Assembly: GCF_000012305.1 (NCBI RefSeq)
Contig: NC_007204.1
Span: 310,001-374,000 of the forward strand
DNA: 64,000 bases
Reading direction: 5' to 3'
Source: Psychrobacter arcticus 273-4
GTDB taxonomy: Bacteria > Pseudomonadota > Gammaproteobacteria > Pseudomonadales > Moraxellaceae
The notes under the pieces are model-generated. The model had not been told where the DNA came from. It did no database searches and saw only the letters and a list, made by a program, of their open reading frames with translations. Of the stretch, positions 38,127-50,256 are shown piece by piece. The position numbers and the translations under genes are program-made. How positions within the stretch are numbered: position 1 is the stretch's first letter; the number at the start of each line of letters is the position of its first letter.

Positions 38127-38966
38127 TTAAGCGTTAGGTTTGGTTATTTTGGCAGAATCTACAGCTTCTTTCGTGTTTGCAGAAGTATCTTGATCGGTAG
38201 GATTGCTTGCATCTTTTTCTGCATTAACTAACATTTTTGCAATCCATTCTTGTAACAATACAATCTCAGGCTGCTGGGCATCAATGATGTCTTGTGCCAA
38301 TTTACGCATCTCTTCATCGGTGCCATATTGGAGCTGTATTTTTGCCATATCTACCGCGCCGCGATGATGAGGCAGCATACCACGCGCAAATGCCATATCT
38401 GGTATAGGGTCTGCGATGCCAGCCATCATATTGTTATGCATGGTTTGCATACCTGCAGCATAAGCTTGTTGCATTGCTTGAGTGTTGGGCTTTGGCTTTG
38501 GCGCATCAGGATGGCTAGCAAGCCATTTATTCATAATATCAATCTCAAGCTGCTGTGAGTCGATAATGTCTTTTGCAAGCTGGCGCATCTCTTTATCAGT
38601 ACCGTATTTAAGCGCAATCTTTGCCATATCTACTGCGCCGTGATGATGCCCAAGCATACCTTTTGCAAAGGCGGTATCAGGATCATTATAAGCCATACCA
38701 ACCATCATCTCATTGTTCATATCGCTCATCGACTTCGTATAATCTTTGAGCATGTCCGTCATTGATGTCTCATCTAGCGCAGTGCCAGCAGTAGTCATAT
38801 CATGAGCATCCATGTCTTCATGGCTTTCAACTTGTCCTATTGCGACCTGTGCATCGTCTTGCGCTGCATTCACCTCAACATCATCTGCTGCTGGCTGGCA
38901 AGCACTTATTAATAGCGCAGCAGAAACGCCAGTAGCAAACAAGGCAAAATGATGAAAAGCAGTCAT
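38127..38966 (-). CDS. Lipoprotein with two DUF305 domains
   Basis: 279-residue predicted lipoprotein; signal with lipobox LISAC, C23 lipidated. After a polar linker there are two homologous DUF305 (ferritin-like) domains. Each has a Met/His-rich helix, AKGMLGHHHGAVDMAKIAL and ARGMLPHHRGAVDMAKIQL, followed by YGTDKEMRQLAKDIIDSQQ or YGTDEEMRKLAQDIIDAQQ. DUF305 proteins are often linked to copper or other metals, which the His/Met content would suit, but no metal-resistance genes are adjacent. A charged tail follows the second domain. It reads on the minus strand, convergent with the M61 gene. Confidence 0.88.
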   Translation of the reverse strand: MTAFHHFALFATGVSAALLISACQPAADDVEVNAAQDDAQVAIGQVESHEDMDAHDMTTAGTALDETSMTDMLKDYTKSMSDMNNEMMVGMAYNDPDTAFAKGMLGHHHGAVDMAKIALKYGTDKEMRQLAKDIIDSQQLEIDIMNKWLASHPDAPKPKPNTQAMQQAYAAGMQTMHNNMMAGIADPIPDMAFARGMLPHHRGAVDMAKIQLQYGTDEEMRKLAQDIIDAQQPEIVLLQEWIAKMLVNAEKDASNPTDQDTSANTKEAVDSAKITKPNA

Positions 38967-39169
38967 GACATATCCTTACTATAAATTAAACAAATAACTG
39001 AGCAAAAAGGCGTGCGATTCATATATAGCACCGAGTTAAATATTAACAGATAAACCTTACTCTTTCGAGACGCTATGTTTAAGGTGTCGTAATATCAGTG
39101 CTATATTATTGGTCACATTTAAAAATAAAGCGCTTTATCGTTAAATTTCTCGTTAGAGTAACGCAGTGG

Positions 39170-39796
39170 CTAACCTATGATGCCAAGTTTGCGGCATTGC
39201 TCACTATTTAGATGAATGCGTACAAACTCGCCAACTCCCAGTTCTCCAAGTTCAAACCCTGCTACTGACCAGCGAATCAAGCGTAAACAAGGTAGTCCTA
39301 CATGAGCAGTCATACGCCTGACTTGTCGATTCTTACCCTCATAAATAGTAAGCATTAACCAAGAGGTCGGGATGTTTTTACGCTCACGAATGGGCGGATC
39401 ACGCTGCCATAATGTAATCGGTAAGTCGGCTTCATCGAGCAACGTAGCAGAGGCAGGTAACGTCTTACCATCTTTTAATATGACCCCTGACGCCAGCTCC
39501 TTTAGTTGGACAGCAGTGACAACGCCTTCCACTTGCACCAAATAGGTCTTGCCTTGTTTTTGTTTGTTTTGTGCAAAATTCTTTGCAGATGGTGGCTGAG
39601 TAATGGCTTTATTAATCCGTCCGTCACTGGTCAAAATCAGCAGCCCTTCTGAGGTAGCATCGAGCCGACCAGCGATACGGAGTGACTTGTCCGTAAAATA
39701 TTCCGATAGGGTAGTATGATCATTATTGCTGTCATCACGGAATTGACTTTGTACTCCGTAAGGCTTATTAAACAAAATTAGGCTGGAGCTGGACAT
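39170..39796 (-). CDS. rluE: 23S rRNA pseudouridine synthase RluE
   Basis: RsuA-family enzyme making pseudouridine 2457 of 23S rRNA. The 208-residue protein starts MSSSSLILFNKPYGVQSQF and lacks an S4 domain, as RluE does. The catalytic motif is GRLDATSEGLL (D46), and GKNRQVRRMTAHVGLPCLRLIR is the RsuA-type C-terminal signature. The start at 39796 has AGGAAA upstream. In E. coli rluE is divergent from icd; here the gene is likewise divergent from an icd remnant at 40012, which supports both calls. Confidence 0.93.
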   Translation of the reverse strand: MSSSSLILFNKPYGVQSQFRDDSNNDHTTLSEYFTDKSLRIAGRLDATSEGLLILTSDGRINKAITQPPSAKNFAQNKQKQGKTYLVQVEGVVTAVQLKELASGVILKDGKTLPASATLLDEADLPITLWQRDPPIRERKNIPTSWLMLTIYEGKNRQVRRMTAHVGLPCLRLIRWSVAGFELGELGVGEFVRIHLNSEQCRKLGIIG

Positions 39797-40011
39797 AAAA
39801 TAGCGTTTCCTAAAATAAAATGACGGATAGCAGGGCATACATTATAAGAATTAATATACGAATAAAGCATAAAGGTAATGACGTGTTTCACCTTAAGTTT
39901 ATCGTATTGTACAAATATTTATAATGCTGTCATCACCACGATAAAACAGCTAGCATAACAGAATGTCAAGGAAGCTTAAAACACATAATATATATCAAGG
40001 AGCATCACTTT

Positions 40012-40228
40012 ATGTCATATAACAAGGTTATCGTACCAAGAGACGGCGAAAAAAATAACCGTAAACGCTGATTTATCCTTTAATGCCCCAAACCATCCGA
40101 TTATTCCCTTTACCGAAGGTGATGGTGTTGGCGTTAATGTCACACCTGTCATGATTAAAGTGGTCGATGCGGCAGTTGAAAAAGTTTATAAAGGCAAAAA
40201 GTCTATCGTTTGGATGGTGCTCAATTGC
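40012..40228 (+). pseudogene. icd: 5' remnant of dimeric-type NADP isocitrate dehydrogenase (icd)
   Basis: An ATG at 40012 with AAGGAG upstream encodes [15 protein letters not shown] one-base excess in the following A run shifts the frame to a stop (NNRKR*). Restoring the frame gives [19 protein letters not shown] and [18 protein letters not shown], matching the N-terminal 60-70 residues of E. coli-type Icd ([20 protein letters not shown]). Similarity stops after IVWM; a 138-bp repeat copy follows and the rest of the gene is gone. Its place beside rluE is the E. coli icd position. Function has probably passed to the adjacent monomeric enzyme. Confidence 0.9.
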
Positions 40229-40371
40229 TATAGTTGAAATACTTTAAAGTCGCTACCGTATTGCTGGTGTAAATTTTTTGCAGCCTCTGTCTGCGTAGGC
40301 ACAGCAAGCAAGAAAAATTTGCACCAGTAGTACGTGTTGTGTTGTATCGATATTACTTTTCACCGACTATA
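40229..40371 (-). repeat. 138-bp repeat family, copy 10, within the icd remnant
   Basis: Full copy of 143 bp, with GTGTT locally duplicated. It immediately follows the last coding trace of the icd remnant. ATGGTGCT occurs shortly before the element and again directly after it. Mismatched arms. Confidence 0.95.
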
Positions 40372-40420
40372 TGGTGCTGTAAGTACTGTCTGATATAAAA
40401 AGCACTCATAAATAAAAGAC

Positions 40421-40462
40421 AAAAAAACACCCCAAATTCTAAGATATTTGGAGTGTTTTTTT
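40421..40462. terminator. Terminator downstream of monomeric icd
   Basis: AAAACAC.CCAAAT pairs with ATTTGG.GTGTTTT, with A and T runs outside; usable on both strands. Confidence 0.85.
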
Positions 40463-40507
40463 ATGCTAATTTAACTTCTATAAATTAACTTTTATAAGAT
40501 GAGTTAA

Positions 40508-43354
<2,847 letters not shown>

Positions 43355-43492
43355 TATCGTTGAAATACTTTAAAGTCGCTACCGTATTGCTGGTGTAAAT
43401 TTTTTGCAGCCTCTGTCTGCGTAGGCACAGCAAGCAAGAAAAATTTGCACCAGTAGTACGTGTTGTATCGATATTACTTTTCACCGACTATA
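43355..43492 (-). repeat. 138-bp repeat family, copy 11
   Basis: Full copy ending 41 bp upstream of the COG3146 gene start, probably in its leader. The outer end is TATCGTTG instead of TATAGTTG. Mismatched arms. Confidence 0.95.
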
Positions 43493-43533
43493 TATGATCA
43501 AGAAAATTCATCAAAAAAAACAGTGTACTGATT

Positions 43534-44886
43534 ATGAATTTACAATATGTGTTACTTAACGATAACAGTTGGCAAAGCCAAGGCGAGTGGCAAACGCCAG
43601 ACACTCCTTTTATGTCATTTGCTTTTTGGCAAGCGCTTAGTGATACTGGCGCAATTGGCGAGGAGGCTGGGTGGTTGCCTATTTATATATTGGTGCACCG
43701 TGTAGAATCTGATGACGACTTTACCGTACAACAAAGTCTGTCTTCTGTAGAAGCTTCTATAAAAGTGAAGCAGCCGGTTGCAGTGCTGCCCGTCTTTATT
43801 AAAGGTCATCATCGAGGGGAGTTTGTATTTGACCATTCATGGGCGCAAGCTTATGCACAGTACGGTCTCGACTACTATCCGCGTTTGGTGACCAGTGCGC
43901 CTTATACGCCTATTACAGGTCAACGCCTTTGGTTGGCAGAGGGCGAGACGCTCGATGCTGAGATTATAAACACTGCCATTAAAGGCGTGGACGATATTGC
44001 GCAGCAAGTAGATGCCTCCGGCTGGCATGGGCTATTTGTCACGCCTGAGATGGCTACTATCGCAACCACATTGATGCCGTTTAATAGCCACACTAGGTCA
44101 GCAGGACAAAGCCATGGAGTAGATTCTGCTTCTAATACATCAATGAATATAGCAAGCAATACACCAGTACTTGAGCGTCAAGGCTGTCAATTTTTATGGC
44201 AAAATAAGAACCTAAGTCAGAATGATCAACTATTTGCAGATTTTGAAGAGTTTTTGGCAACCCTCAAAGCCAAAAAACGCAAAACCATTCGAGCTGAGCG
44301 CCGAAAAGTTGCTGAGCAAGGTATCACCTGCCAGCGAAAATGCGGTGATGAGATTATCGAGTCCGATTGGAAGACGTTTTATCATTGTTATGTAATGACT
44401 TATGCGGTACGTGGGCAGCAGCCTTATTTGAGCATAGATTTTTTTGAAGCTTTGGCGCAAAATATGGCTGAGCATGTAATGTTGGCACAAGCGCTTGATG
44501 CCGGTGGTGAGATTATTGCGAGCAGTTTGTTTTTGTATGATAAGCCTGACAATAAAATGGCGACTTTGTACGGTCGTTATTGGGGCGCGCTTGGTGAGTA
44601 TGATAGCTTGCATTTTGAGCTGTGTTATTATCAAGGTATTGAGTTTGCCATCGAGCAAGGCTTGCACTATTTTGACCCAGGGACGCAAGGCGAGCATAAG
44701 TTGATTCGTGGTTTTATCCCAACTACCACCCACTCATTACACCGTATTTATGATGCACGTTTTGTACCAGCGATTGCTGATTTTTGCCACAAAGATCGGC
44801 TACATATGGCGCAGTATCGAGAGCAAGCATTTGAAGCTTTGCCGTTTAATATCGATAATATGCCAACGTTTGATAACAATGAATAA
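43534..44886 (+). CDS. COG3146/DUF482 GNAT-like acyltransferase
   Basis: 450-residue cytoplasmic protein of the DUF482 family (COG3146), with a double GNAT/FemAB-like fold, often annotated as peptidoglycan-biosynthesis N-acetyltransferase without direct proof. Recognisable segments are FMSFAFWQALSDTGA near the N-terminus, VFDHSWAQAYAQYGLDYYPR, KKRKTIRAERRKVAEQG (about 250), and LYGRYWG...HFELCYYQGIEFAIEQGL with FDPGTQGEHKLIRGF. A Ser/Asn-rich insertion near residues 190-210 is not conserved in the family as I know it. ubiC follows 52 bp downstream. Confidence 0.85.
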   Translation: MNLQYVLLNDNSWQSQGEWQTPDTPFMSFAFWQALSDTGAIGEEAGWLPIYILVHRVESDDDFTVQQSLSSVEASIKVKQPVAVLPVFIKGHHRGEFVFDHSWAQAYAQYGLDYYPRLVTSAPYTPITGQRLWLAEGETLDAEIINTAIKGVDDIAQQVDASGWHGLFVTPEMATIATTLMPFNSHTRSAGQSHGVDSASNTSMNIASNTPVLERQGCQFLWQNKNLSQNDQLFADFEEFLATLKAKKRKTIRAERRKVAEQGITCQRKCGDEIIESDWKTFYHCYVMTYAVRGQQPYLSIDFFEALAQNMAEHVMLAQALDAGGEIIASSLFLYDKPDNKMATLYGRYWGALGEYDSLHFELCYYQGIEFAIEQGLHYFDPGTQGEHKLIRGFIPTTTHSLHRIYDARFVPAIADFCHKDRLHMAQYREQAFEALPFNIDNMPTFDNNE

Positions 44887-44938
44887 CCTTATTCTTTAAC
44901 CATCTTCTACTTAATAAAGCACATATTAGCCATAAACT

Positions 44939-45445
44939 ATGACCTCTCATCTTTGCTGCTCTAATTATTCATCACCGTTACCTGAGCTGCTGGTTTGTCT
45001 ACATACTGAAGGCTCGCTAACGGCGTTGTTAGAGGTAAAAGCAGGGCAGCCGTTACGTGTCGAACGCAGCTTTGAGGGTTATCGTTTATTATCCTTGGCG
45101 CAAAAAAAGCAATTAGGTATGCAAGGCGCGGCGCTGAGCCGTCCGCGGCTAGCATGGGTGCGCGAGGTACAATTATATGGCAATGACGAGCTACCATGGG
45201 TACAGGCGCAAAGCCTGTTTCCGTTATCCAGTCTACAGGGCAGTGCCAGACGTCTACAGCAGTTAAAAAGTACCCCAATTGGCTACGTGTTGTTTAAGCG
45301 CAGCCGCACCTTGCCCAATCAGCGCTTTATCAAACATACGGTAGATGGCTGGCAACGGCAGACGCTTTATAATTGGTACGGTCGTCCTTTACTCATTAGT
45401 GAGACCTTTTTGCCACAGTTCTGTGAAAAACAGTTGGACATTTAA
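44939..45445 (+). CDS. ubiC: Chorismate lyase UbiC
   Basis: Cleaves chorismate to 4-hydroxybenzoate and pyruvate, the first committed step of ubiquinone synthesis. The 168-residue protein has the UbiC markers WVREVQLYG (R75, the counterpart of the active-site Arg76 of E. coli), AQSLFPLSSLQG, the PIGYVLF segment, WQRQTLYNWYGRPLLISETFLP and a conserved Glu in the last motif. ubiA, the usual neighbour, is not present here. The start at 44939 has no strong ribosome binding site; the N-terminal 14 residues are poorly conserved. Confidence 0.88.
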   Translation: MTSHLCCSNYSSPLPELLVCLHTEGSLTALLEVKAGQPLRVERSFEGYRLLSLAQKKQLGMQGAALSRPRLAWVREVQLYGNDELPWVQAQSLFPLSSLQGSARRLQQLKSTPIGYVLFKRSRTLPNQRFIKHTVDGWQRQTLYNWYGRPLLISETFLPQFCEKQLDI

Positions 45446-45845
45446 ATTCTTTATTAGCAAATTAAAACAACTAATTAATGAGCCAACTATTTTTTAGTAT
45501 CTCATTCAGATAGGTTTTTAGGGAATAAATTTTAATGGATTTATCACCTCTACTTAGATGGTATATTGATAAGTTACTGAAAAAAATAGATTTAAATATA
45601 GAGAATTTCGCCCTGTCGTCTACTTGATATAAGGTGAGATTTTTTTGCGTTCGTCATATAAAATTTCATGTTACACTTAAACTTTAGCAAGGATGTCGAT
45701 GCAAACAGGTGTCGAATTTATTGTTAAATCTGACAAGCTAATAACAAGCCCATACCTTTTGCTTGCCTATTTCAAACTTCTTTTACTACTCGCTTCTTTT
45801 CAATGACTGTCATTACTAACGACTATCACCACTTAGGACCTTATT
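45446..45845. other. Intergenic region upstream of glyA
   Basis: 400 bp, AT-rich, without a recognised gene or repeat copy. It should hold the glyA promoter and a leader; I could not recognise a riboswitch by eye. Confidence 0.4.
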
Positions 45846-47102
45846 ATGTTTAAAGATATTTCTATCAAAGATTTTGATCCAGTACTTGCTAAAGCCATGG
45901 CTGCTGAAAGCGTGCGTCAAGAGAACCATATTGAGCTTATCGCTTCAGAAAACTACTGCTCACAAGCTGTGATGGAAGCACAAGGTACTGATTTGACCAA
46001 CAAATACGCTGAAGGCTATCCTGGTAAGCGTTATTATGGTGGTTGTGAGCACGTTGACGTCGTTGAGCAATTGGCAATCGACCGTGCAAAAGAATTGTTT
46101 GGTGCAGAATATGTGAACGTACAGCCACATTCTGGTAGCCAAGCAAACTCTGCTGTGTTCTTAGCACTGCTTGAAGCTAATGATACGGTACTAGGCATGA
46201 GCTTAGATGCTGGTGGTCACTTGACTCATGGCGCGCACATCAACTTTTCAGGTCTAAACTATAATGCAGTACAGTATGGTTTGGTCGAAGGCACTGGTCT
46301 TATCGATTATGACCAAGTTGAGAGCTTGGCAAAAGAGCATAAGCCAAAAATGATCATCGCTGGTTTCTCAGCATACTCACAAGTCGTTGATTGGGCGCGT
46401 TTCCGCGAAATCGCTGACGAAGTGGGCGCTTATTTGCTCGTCGATATGGCACACGTTGCTGGTCTTATCGCTGGTGGCGTTTACCCAAGCCCAGTACCAT
46501 TTGCTGATGTGGTTACGACGACAACGCACAAAACTCTACGTGGCCCACGTTCAGGTATGATTTTGGCTCGTGATGAGAAACTTGCCAAAAAACTAAACTC
46601 TGCTGTCTTCCCAGGCAATCAAGGTGGCCCGTTGATGCATGTTATCGCGGCCAAAGCGATTTGCTTTAAAGAAGCCTTAGAAAATAACTTCAAAACCTAT
46701 CAGCAGCAAGTGGTGAAAAATGCCCAAGCGATGGCAAAAGTCATCCAAGAGCGCGGCTATGAAATCATCTCTGGTGGCACTGAAAACCATCTAATGCTGA
46801 TCAGCCTAGTGAAGCAAGAAATGACCGGTAAAGAAGCGGATAAATGGTTGGGTGATGCGCATATCACTGTGAATAAAAACGCCGTGCCAAACGATCCTAA
46901 ATCTCCATTCGTAACCTCTGGTATCCGTATTGGTACACCAGCGATTACGACTCGCGGCTTCAATGAAGCGCAAGCAGGTGCTTTGGCAGGTTGGATTTGT
47001 GACGTGTTAGACAGCCGTGGCGATGAAGCAGCAACCGCTGAAGTGCGTAGCAAAGTAGAAGCAATCTGCAAAGAGCTTCCTGTTTATGCTAAAAACCAGT
47101 AA
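45846..47102 (+). CDS. glyA: Serine hydroxymethyltransferase GlyA
   Basis: PLP enzyme interconverting serine and glycine with transfer of a one-carbon unit to tetrahydrofolate. The 418-residue protein is colinear with E. coli Gly[58 protein letters not shown], and the PLP lysine K229 in [17 protein letters not shown] and start at 45846 are consistent with the conserved N-terminus. Monocistronic, with its own terminator. Confidence 0.98.
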   Translation: MFKDISIKDFDPVLAKAMAAESVRQENHIELIASENYCSQAVMEAQGTDLTNKYAEGYPGKRYYGGCEHVDVVEQLAIDRAKELFGAEYVNVQPHSGSQANSAVFLALLEANDTVLGMSLDAGGHLTHGAHINFSGLNYNAVQYGLVEGTGLIDYDQVESLAKEHKPKMIIAGFSAYSQVVDWARFREIADEVGAYLLVDMAHVAGLIAGGVYPSPVPFADVVTTTTHKTLRGPRSGMILARDEKLAKKLNSAVFPGNQGGPLMHVIAAKAICFKEALENNFKTYQQQVVKNAQAMAKVIQERGYEIISGGTENHLMLISLVKQEMTGKEADKWLGDAHITVNKNAVPNDPKSPFVTSGIRIGTPAITTRGFNEAQAGALAGWICDVLDSRGDEAATAEVRSKVEAICKELPVYAKNQ

Positions 47103-47136
47103 TTTCTGATTAGTTGGTTTTAAAAGTCAGATATAA

Positions 47137-47169
47137 AACAACCGCTTAGCTTTTGCTAGGCGGTTTTTT
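47137..47169 (+). terminator. Terminator of glyA
   Basis: AACCGCTTAGC pairs with GCTAGGCGGTT (one G-U pair) around TTTT, followed by Ts. Confidence 0.9.
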
Positions 47170-47198
47170 TGATCCTATAAATTAACCTCAATTCGAGA

Positions 47199-47347
47199 TA
47201 TAGTCGGTGAAAAGTAATATCGATACAACACGTACTACTGGTGCAAATTTTTCTTGCTTGCTGTGCCTACGCAGACAGAGGCTGCAAAAAACTTACACCA
47301 GTAGTACTGTAGCGACTTTAAAGTATTTCAACTATATTTCAACTATA
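47199..47347 (+). repeat. 138-bp repeat family, copy 12 (matched ACTAC arms), right end duplicated
   Basis: Full copy at 47199-47336 with perfectly paired arms GTACTACTGG / CCAGTAGTAC, followed by a second TTTCAACTATA (47337-47347). It ends four bases from the barstar-like gene's stop codon. One substitution (AAACTTACACC) lies in the right arm. Confidence 0.95.
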
Positions 47348-47351
47348 GCGA

Positions 47352-47726
47352 CTAAGACAAATCATCGGACGCCACGACAATCCACAGTTGTGGTTTGCCA
47401 AATTCTTTAAATGCATCTTCTATGAGGCTTTTGAATACATTAAAATCTTCGATGTTAATACTTTTAACGGCTGTTAAATCAAGCGTCAAATACTCAATAT
47501 CACTGTCTGTTAAGCAGTCCCACGCCGCATCCCAGTTATGACTAAACCAACTTGGGAAATTGCACGCTTTTGCTAAGCTGCGTAACAGTGTTTCTTTATT
47601 CAATCGCTCTTCCATAGGTATGGTGATTGATTGTTCAGGAATATTGGCAAATGCTTTGCTGTTTTTACCTTTAACAAGGTTTCGCTCAAGGCTGCTTTGA
47701 TTCACATAGTAAATAGCTTGGGTCAT
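47352..47726 (-). CDS. Barstar-family ribonuclease inhibitor
   Basis: 124-residue acidic cytoplasmic protein, presumed inhibitor of the adjacent RNase. The barstar core is WFSHNWDAAWDCLTD (residues 60-74), matching the barnase-binding loop of barstar (NLDALWDCLTG). D66 and D70 correspond to barstar Asp35 and Asp39, and W69 to Trp38. DIEYLTLDLTAVKSI and the C-terminal LWIVVASDD also fit the fold. No signal peptide. It begins one base after the RNase stop codon, so the pair is one translationally coupled operon with the nuclease gene first. Confidence 0.9.
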   Translation of the reverse strand: MTQAIYYVNQSSLERNLVKGKNSKAFANIPEQSITIPMEERLNKETLLRSLAKACNFPSWFSHNWDAAWDCLTDSDIEYLTLDLTAVKSINIEDFNVFKSLIEDAFKEFGKPQLWIVVASDDLS

Positions 47727-47727
47727 A

Positions 47728-48471
47728 TTATTTCACCTCCAGTTTTTGAAAGCTGTCGTAATGATCAAGGGTCAAGTAATAGATGGTGGGTGGGTGACCA
47801 CCAGTAACAATACGCCGTGCACCGCGATGAGAAACCGTAGGCGTGGGTACAGTATATTCACGATAGTAACCTTGCGACTCCGCCGGTAGCTTGCCTTCTC
47901 GATTATAAAACTTGGTGCCATCTTTGTTAGGGTAAGAAAAAGGACCGCCTTGCTGAATAAGCGCAATGGTTTGATCTATCTGCGCATCACCAGTGATAGC
48001 CACTGCATTTGCGGTGCTAGCGGTTTCAATGGAGTTTTGCGTTAGGGTAGCTGGTGGCGTGCTATCTGCAAAAAAGCTGGATTTTATATCAGCAAAGAAG
48101 TAAACCGCAACAGCGATAATGGCAATCAAGCTGAATAGGGTAGAGAGGCTACTTTTCTTGTTTTGGCTTCCACGATTATTTTTACGAGTATGGTTTCGGT
48201 TGTTTTTTTGATTATGATTAACTGAGCTGCGATGAGCTGGATTTTCTACTGAAGTTTCTAAAATGCTCAATTCATCCGATGTGACTTCGGTGGCGCGCAA
48301 CTGGTTTTTGTCATTGCGCTCACTATTGAAATAGACGCGTTGCCCTTCGCTAATAGGCTGCGCCATTTGCACTGATTTTATATGAAAAAAAACGTCTTCA
48401 CTTTGATTGTCGACGTCGATAAAGCCATAGCCTTTATCGGAATTCCAGTGCTTAATTTTGCCACTTTGCAT
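47728..48471 (-). CDS. Cold-shock domain - transmembrane - barnase/RNase Sa-type ribonuclease fusion
   Basis: 247 residues in three parts. (1) An N-terminal cold-shock domain (1-63) with RNP1 KGYGFI (13-18) and RNP2 VFFHI (27-31), expected to bind RNA or ssDNA. (2) A basic Asn/Lys/Arg-rich linker (84-106), then a single transmembrane helix (about 109-127). (3) A C-terminal guanyl-specific RNase domain (about 163-247): IDQTIALIQQGGPF, FYNREGKLP, GYYREYTVPTP, SHRGARRIVTGG, LDHYDSF. By alignment with RNase Sa (Glu54, Arg65, His85) the catalytic residues are E205, R216 and H237, all present. Basic residues before the helix predict N-in, putting the RNase in the periplasm. The barstar-like gene follows after one base. 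Confidence 0.9.
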   Translation of the reverse strand: MQSGKIKHWNSDKGYGFIDVDNQSEDVFFHIKSVQMAQPISEGQRVYFNSERNDKNQLRATEVTSDELSILETSVENPAHRSSVNHNQKNNRNHTRKNNRGSQNKKSSLSTLFSLIAIIAVAVYFFADIKSSFFADSTPPATLTQNSIETASTANAVAITGDAQIDQTIALIQQGGPFSYPNKDGTKFYNREGKLPAESQGYYREYTVPTPTVSHRGARRIVTGGHPPTIYYLTLDHYDSFQKLEVK

Positions 48472-48552
48472 GGGTATCCTCGTCCTATCGATAGGTTTTT
48501 ATCATGTAAAATAATGGCTATATGTCATATATAACATATTCATTAATAATAA

Positions 48553-48582
48553 TAAAAAAACGCCAGCAATTAAGCTGACGTT
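48553..48582 (-). terminator. Terminator of proA
   Basis: On the minus strand AACGTCAGC pairs with GCTGGCGTT around TTAATT and is followed by seven Ts. Confidence 0.85.
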
Positions 48583-48636
48583 CTGTAACAATTATACTGC
48601 AGGAGACATTATAAGTTGTAGTGAAGACGTAATAAA

Positions 48637-49938
48637 TTAGGCACGTGTTTCGCCATGACCATAAACAATCCACTTTTGTGAGGTCAAACCTTCAAGCCCA
48701 ACGGGTCCACGCGCATGAATCTTGTCCGTTGAGATGCCAATTTCGGCACCAAGACCGTATTCAAAACCATCGGCAAAACGGCTAGAGGCATTAATCATTA
48801 CGCTTGCTGAGTCGACTTCGCGAATAAAGCGTTGCGACTTAGTATAGTTATCCGTAATGATGACATCAGTATGATGACTGCCATGGGTATTGATATGTTC
48901 AATCGCTTCATCAATGCCGGATAATATTTTAATCGCGAGGATAGGGGCGAGATATTCGGTATCCCAATCTTCAGCGGTGGCAGCTGATAGATGACCTTTA
49001 AGGGTAGTATTGTCATTCAGAATAGCCTGCGCTTTATCATCAAGACGCAGTTGCATCGCATCATCGGCTTTGACGATAGCTTCGGCAATTTTGGGTAATA
49101 GCTCATTAGCGATTGCTTCATCGACCAATAGAGTTTCCATGGTATTACAAGTCCCATAGCGGTGGGTTTTGGCATTGACGCTGACTTTAATGGCAATCTC
49201 AGGATCGGCATCACTGTCAATAAAGGTATGGCAATTACCATCTAGATGCTTGATAACCGGCACGCGCGCATCGCGGCTGATACGCTCAATCAACCCTTTA
49301 CCGCCGCGTGGTACGATAACATCAACGTAGTCAGTCATGGTGATAAGCTCACCAACGGCAGCACGGTCTGTGGTCTCTAGCACTTGGACACTATACTCAG
49401 ACATACCAACTTTTTTTAGTCCTTCTAAAATACACTTGGCAATCGCTTGATTGGACTCAAAAGCTTCAGAGCCACCACGCAGGATGATGGCATTACCTGA
49501 TTTCAGTGCCAAAGAAGCCGCTTCAAGAGTGACGTTGGGACGCGACTCATAAATCATACCGACCACACCAAGTGGCACGCGCATTTTACCCAGATGAATA
49601 CCCGACGGACGATACGTCATGTCTGTGACTTCGCCAATAGGGTCAGGCAATGCTGCAACGTCTTTTAAACCTTGTAGCATGCCATCAAAGCGAGCGTCAT
49701 TTAACTCTAAGCGATCAAGCAGCGCAGCATCTAGGTCGTTTTTTTGACCATTGTCCATGTCGATTTTATTGGCAGACAAGATATCTTGCTTGGCATTCTT
49801 TAATACATCGTGAATCGCCATCAGTGCAGCGTTTTTATCGCCCGTATTGGCAGCAGCCAGTGCTCTGGATGCCGCGCGCGCTTCTTTTCCGACGTTTTGC
49901 ATATAAGCGGTAATATCTGCGGTATTCATTTGACTCAT
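48637..49938 (-). CDS. proA: Gamma-glutamyl phosphate reductase ProA
   Basis: Second step of proline synthesis, reducing glutamyl-5-phosphate to the semialdehyde with NADPH. The 433-residue protein has the ALDH-like fold with [17 protein letters not shown] (121-137), [25 protein letters not shown], and the catalytic cysteine C264 in [12 protein letters not shown]-terminal [20 protein letters not shown] and [14 protein letters not shown] are classic ProA. proB is not adjacent. Monocistronic with its own terminator. Confidence 0.97.
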   Translation of the reverse strand: MSQMNTADITAYMQNVGKEARAASRALAAANTGDKNAALMAIHDVLKNAKQDILSANKIDMDNGQKNDLDAALLDRLELNDARFDGMLQGLKDVAALPDPIGEVTDMTYRPSGIHLGKMRVPLGVVGMIYESRPNVTLEAASLALKSGNAIILRGGSEAFESNQAIAKCILEGLKKVGMSEYSVQVLETTDRAAVGELITMTDYVDVIVPRGGKGLIERISRDARVPVIKHLDGNCHTFIDSDADPEIAIKVSVNAKTHRYGTCNTMETLLVDEAIANELLPKIAEAIVKADDAMQLRLDDKAQAILNDNTTLKGHLSAATAEDWDTEYLAPILAIKILSGIDEAIEHINTHGSHHTDVIITDNYTKSQRFIREVDSASVMINASSRFADGFEYGLGAEIGISTDKIHARGPVGLEGLTSQKWIVYGHGETRA

Positions 49939-50095
49939 AAATATACATCCTTATCGTTATAAATAGAGAAAGGTCAGCGCTCTAGTGGCGCTATGCTATT
50001 TAACATAGAGGAGATTAGGTCGATAGTAAAGCCGATTTTGTGAATAGAGGTTGCTTGTCCGTATATCATAGGCATGATTTAATCACTGATTATAA

Positions 50096-50233
50096 TATAG
50101 TCGGTGAAAAGTAATATCGATACAACACGTACTACTGGTGCAAATTTTTCTTGCTTGCTGTGCCTACGCAGACAGAGGCTGCAAAAAATTTACACCAGTA
50201 GTACTGTAGCGACTTTAAAGTATTTCAACTATA
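50096..50233 (+). repeat. 138-bp repeat family, copy 13 (matched ACTAC arms)
   Basis: Full copy with perfectly paired GTACTACTGG / CCAGTAGTAC arms, ending 23 bp before the dead lipoprotein gene. Confidence 0.95.
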
Positions 50234-50256
50234 GATACTGATATTGGAGAATAATA

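Noticed and set aside
47199..48471. RNase/barstar pair as part of a larger polymorphic-toxin or CDI locus
   Set aside because: No RHS, CdiB/TpsB, PAAR, VgrG or filamentous-haemagglutinin gene nearby; the pair stands between glyA and proA, both housekeeping genes.
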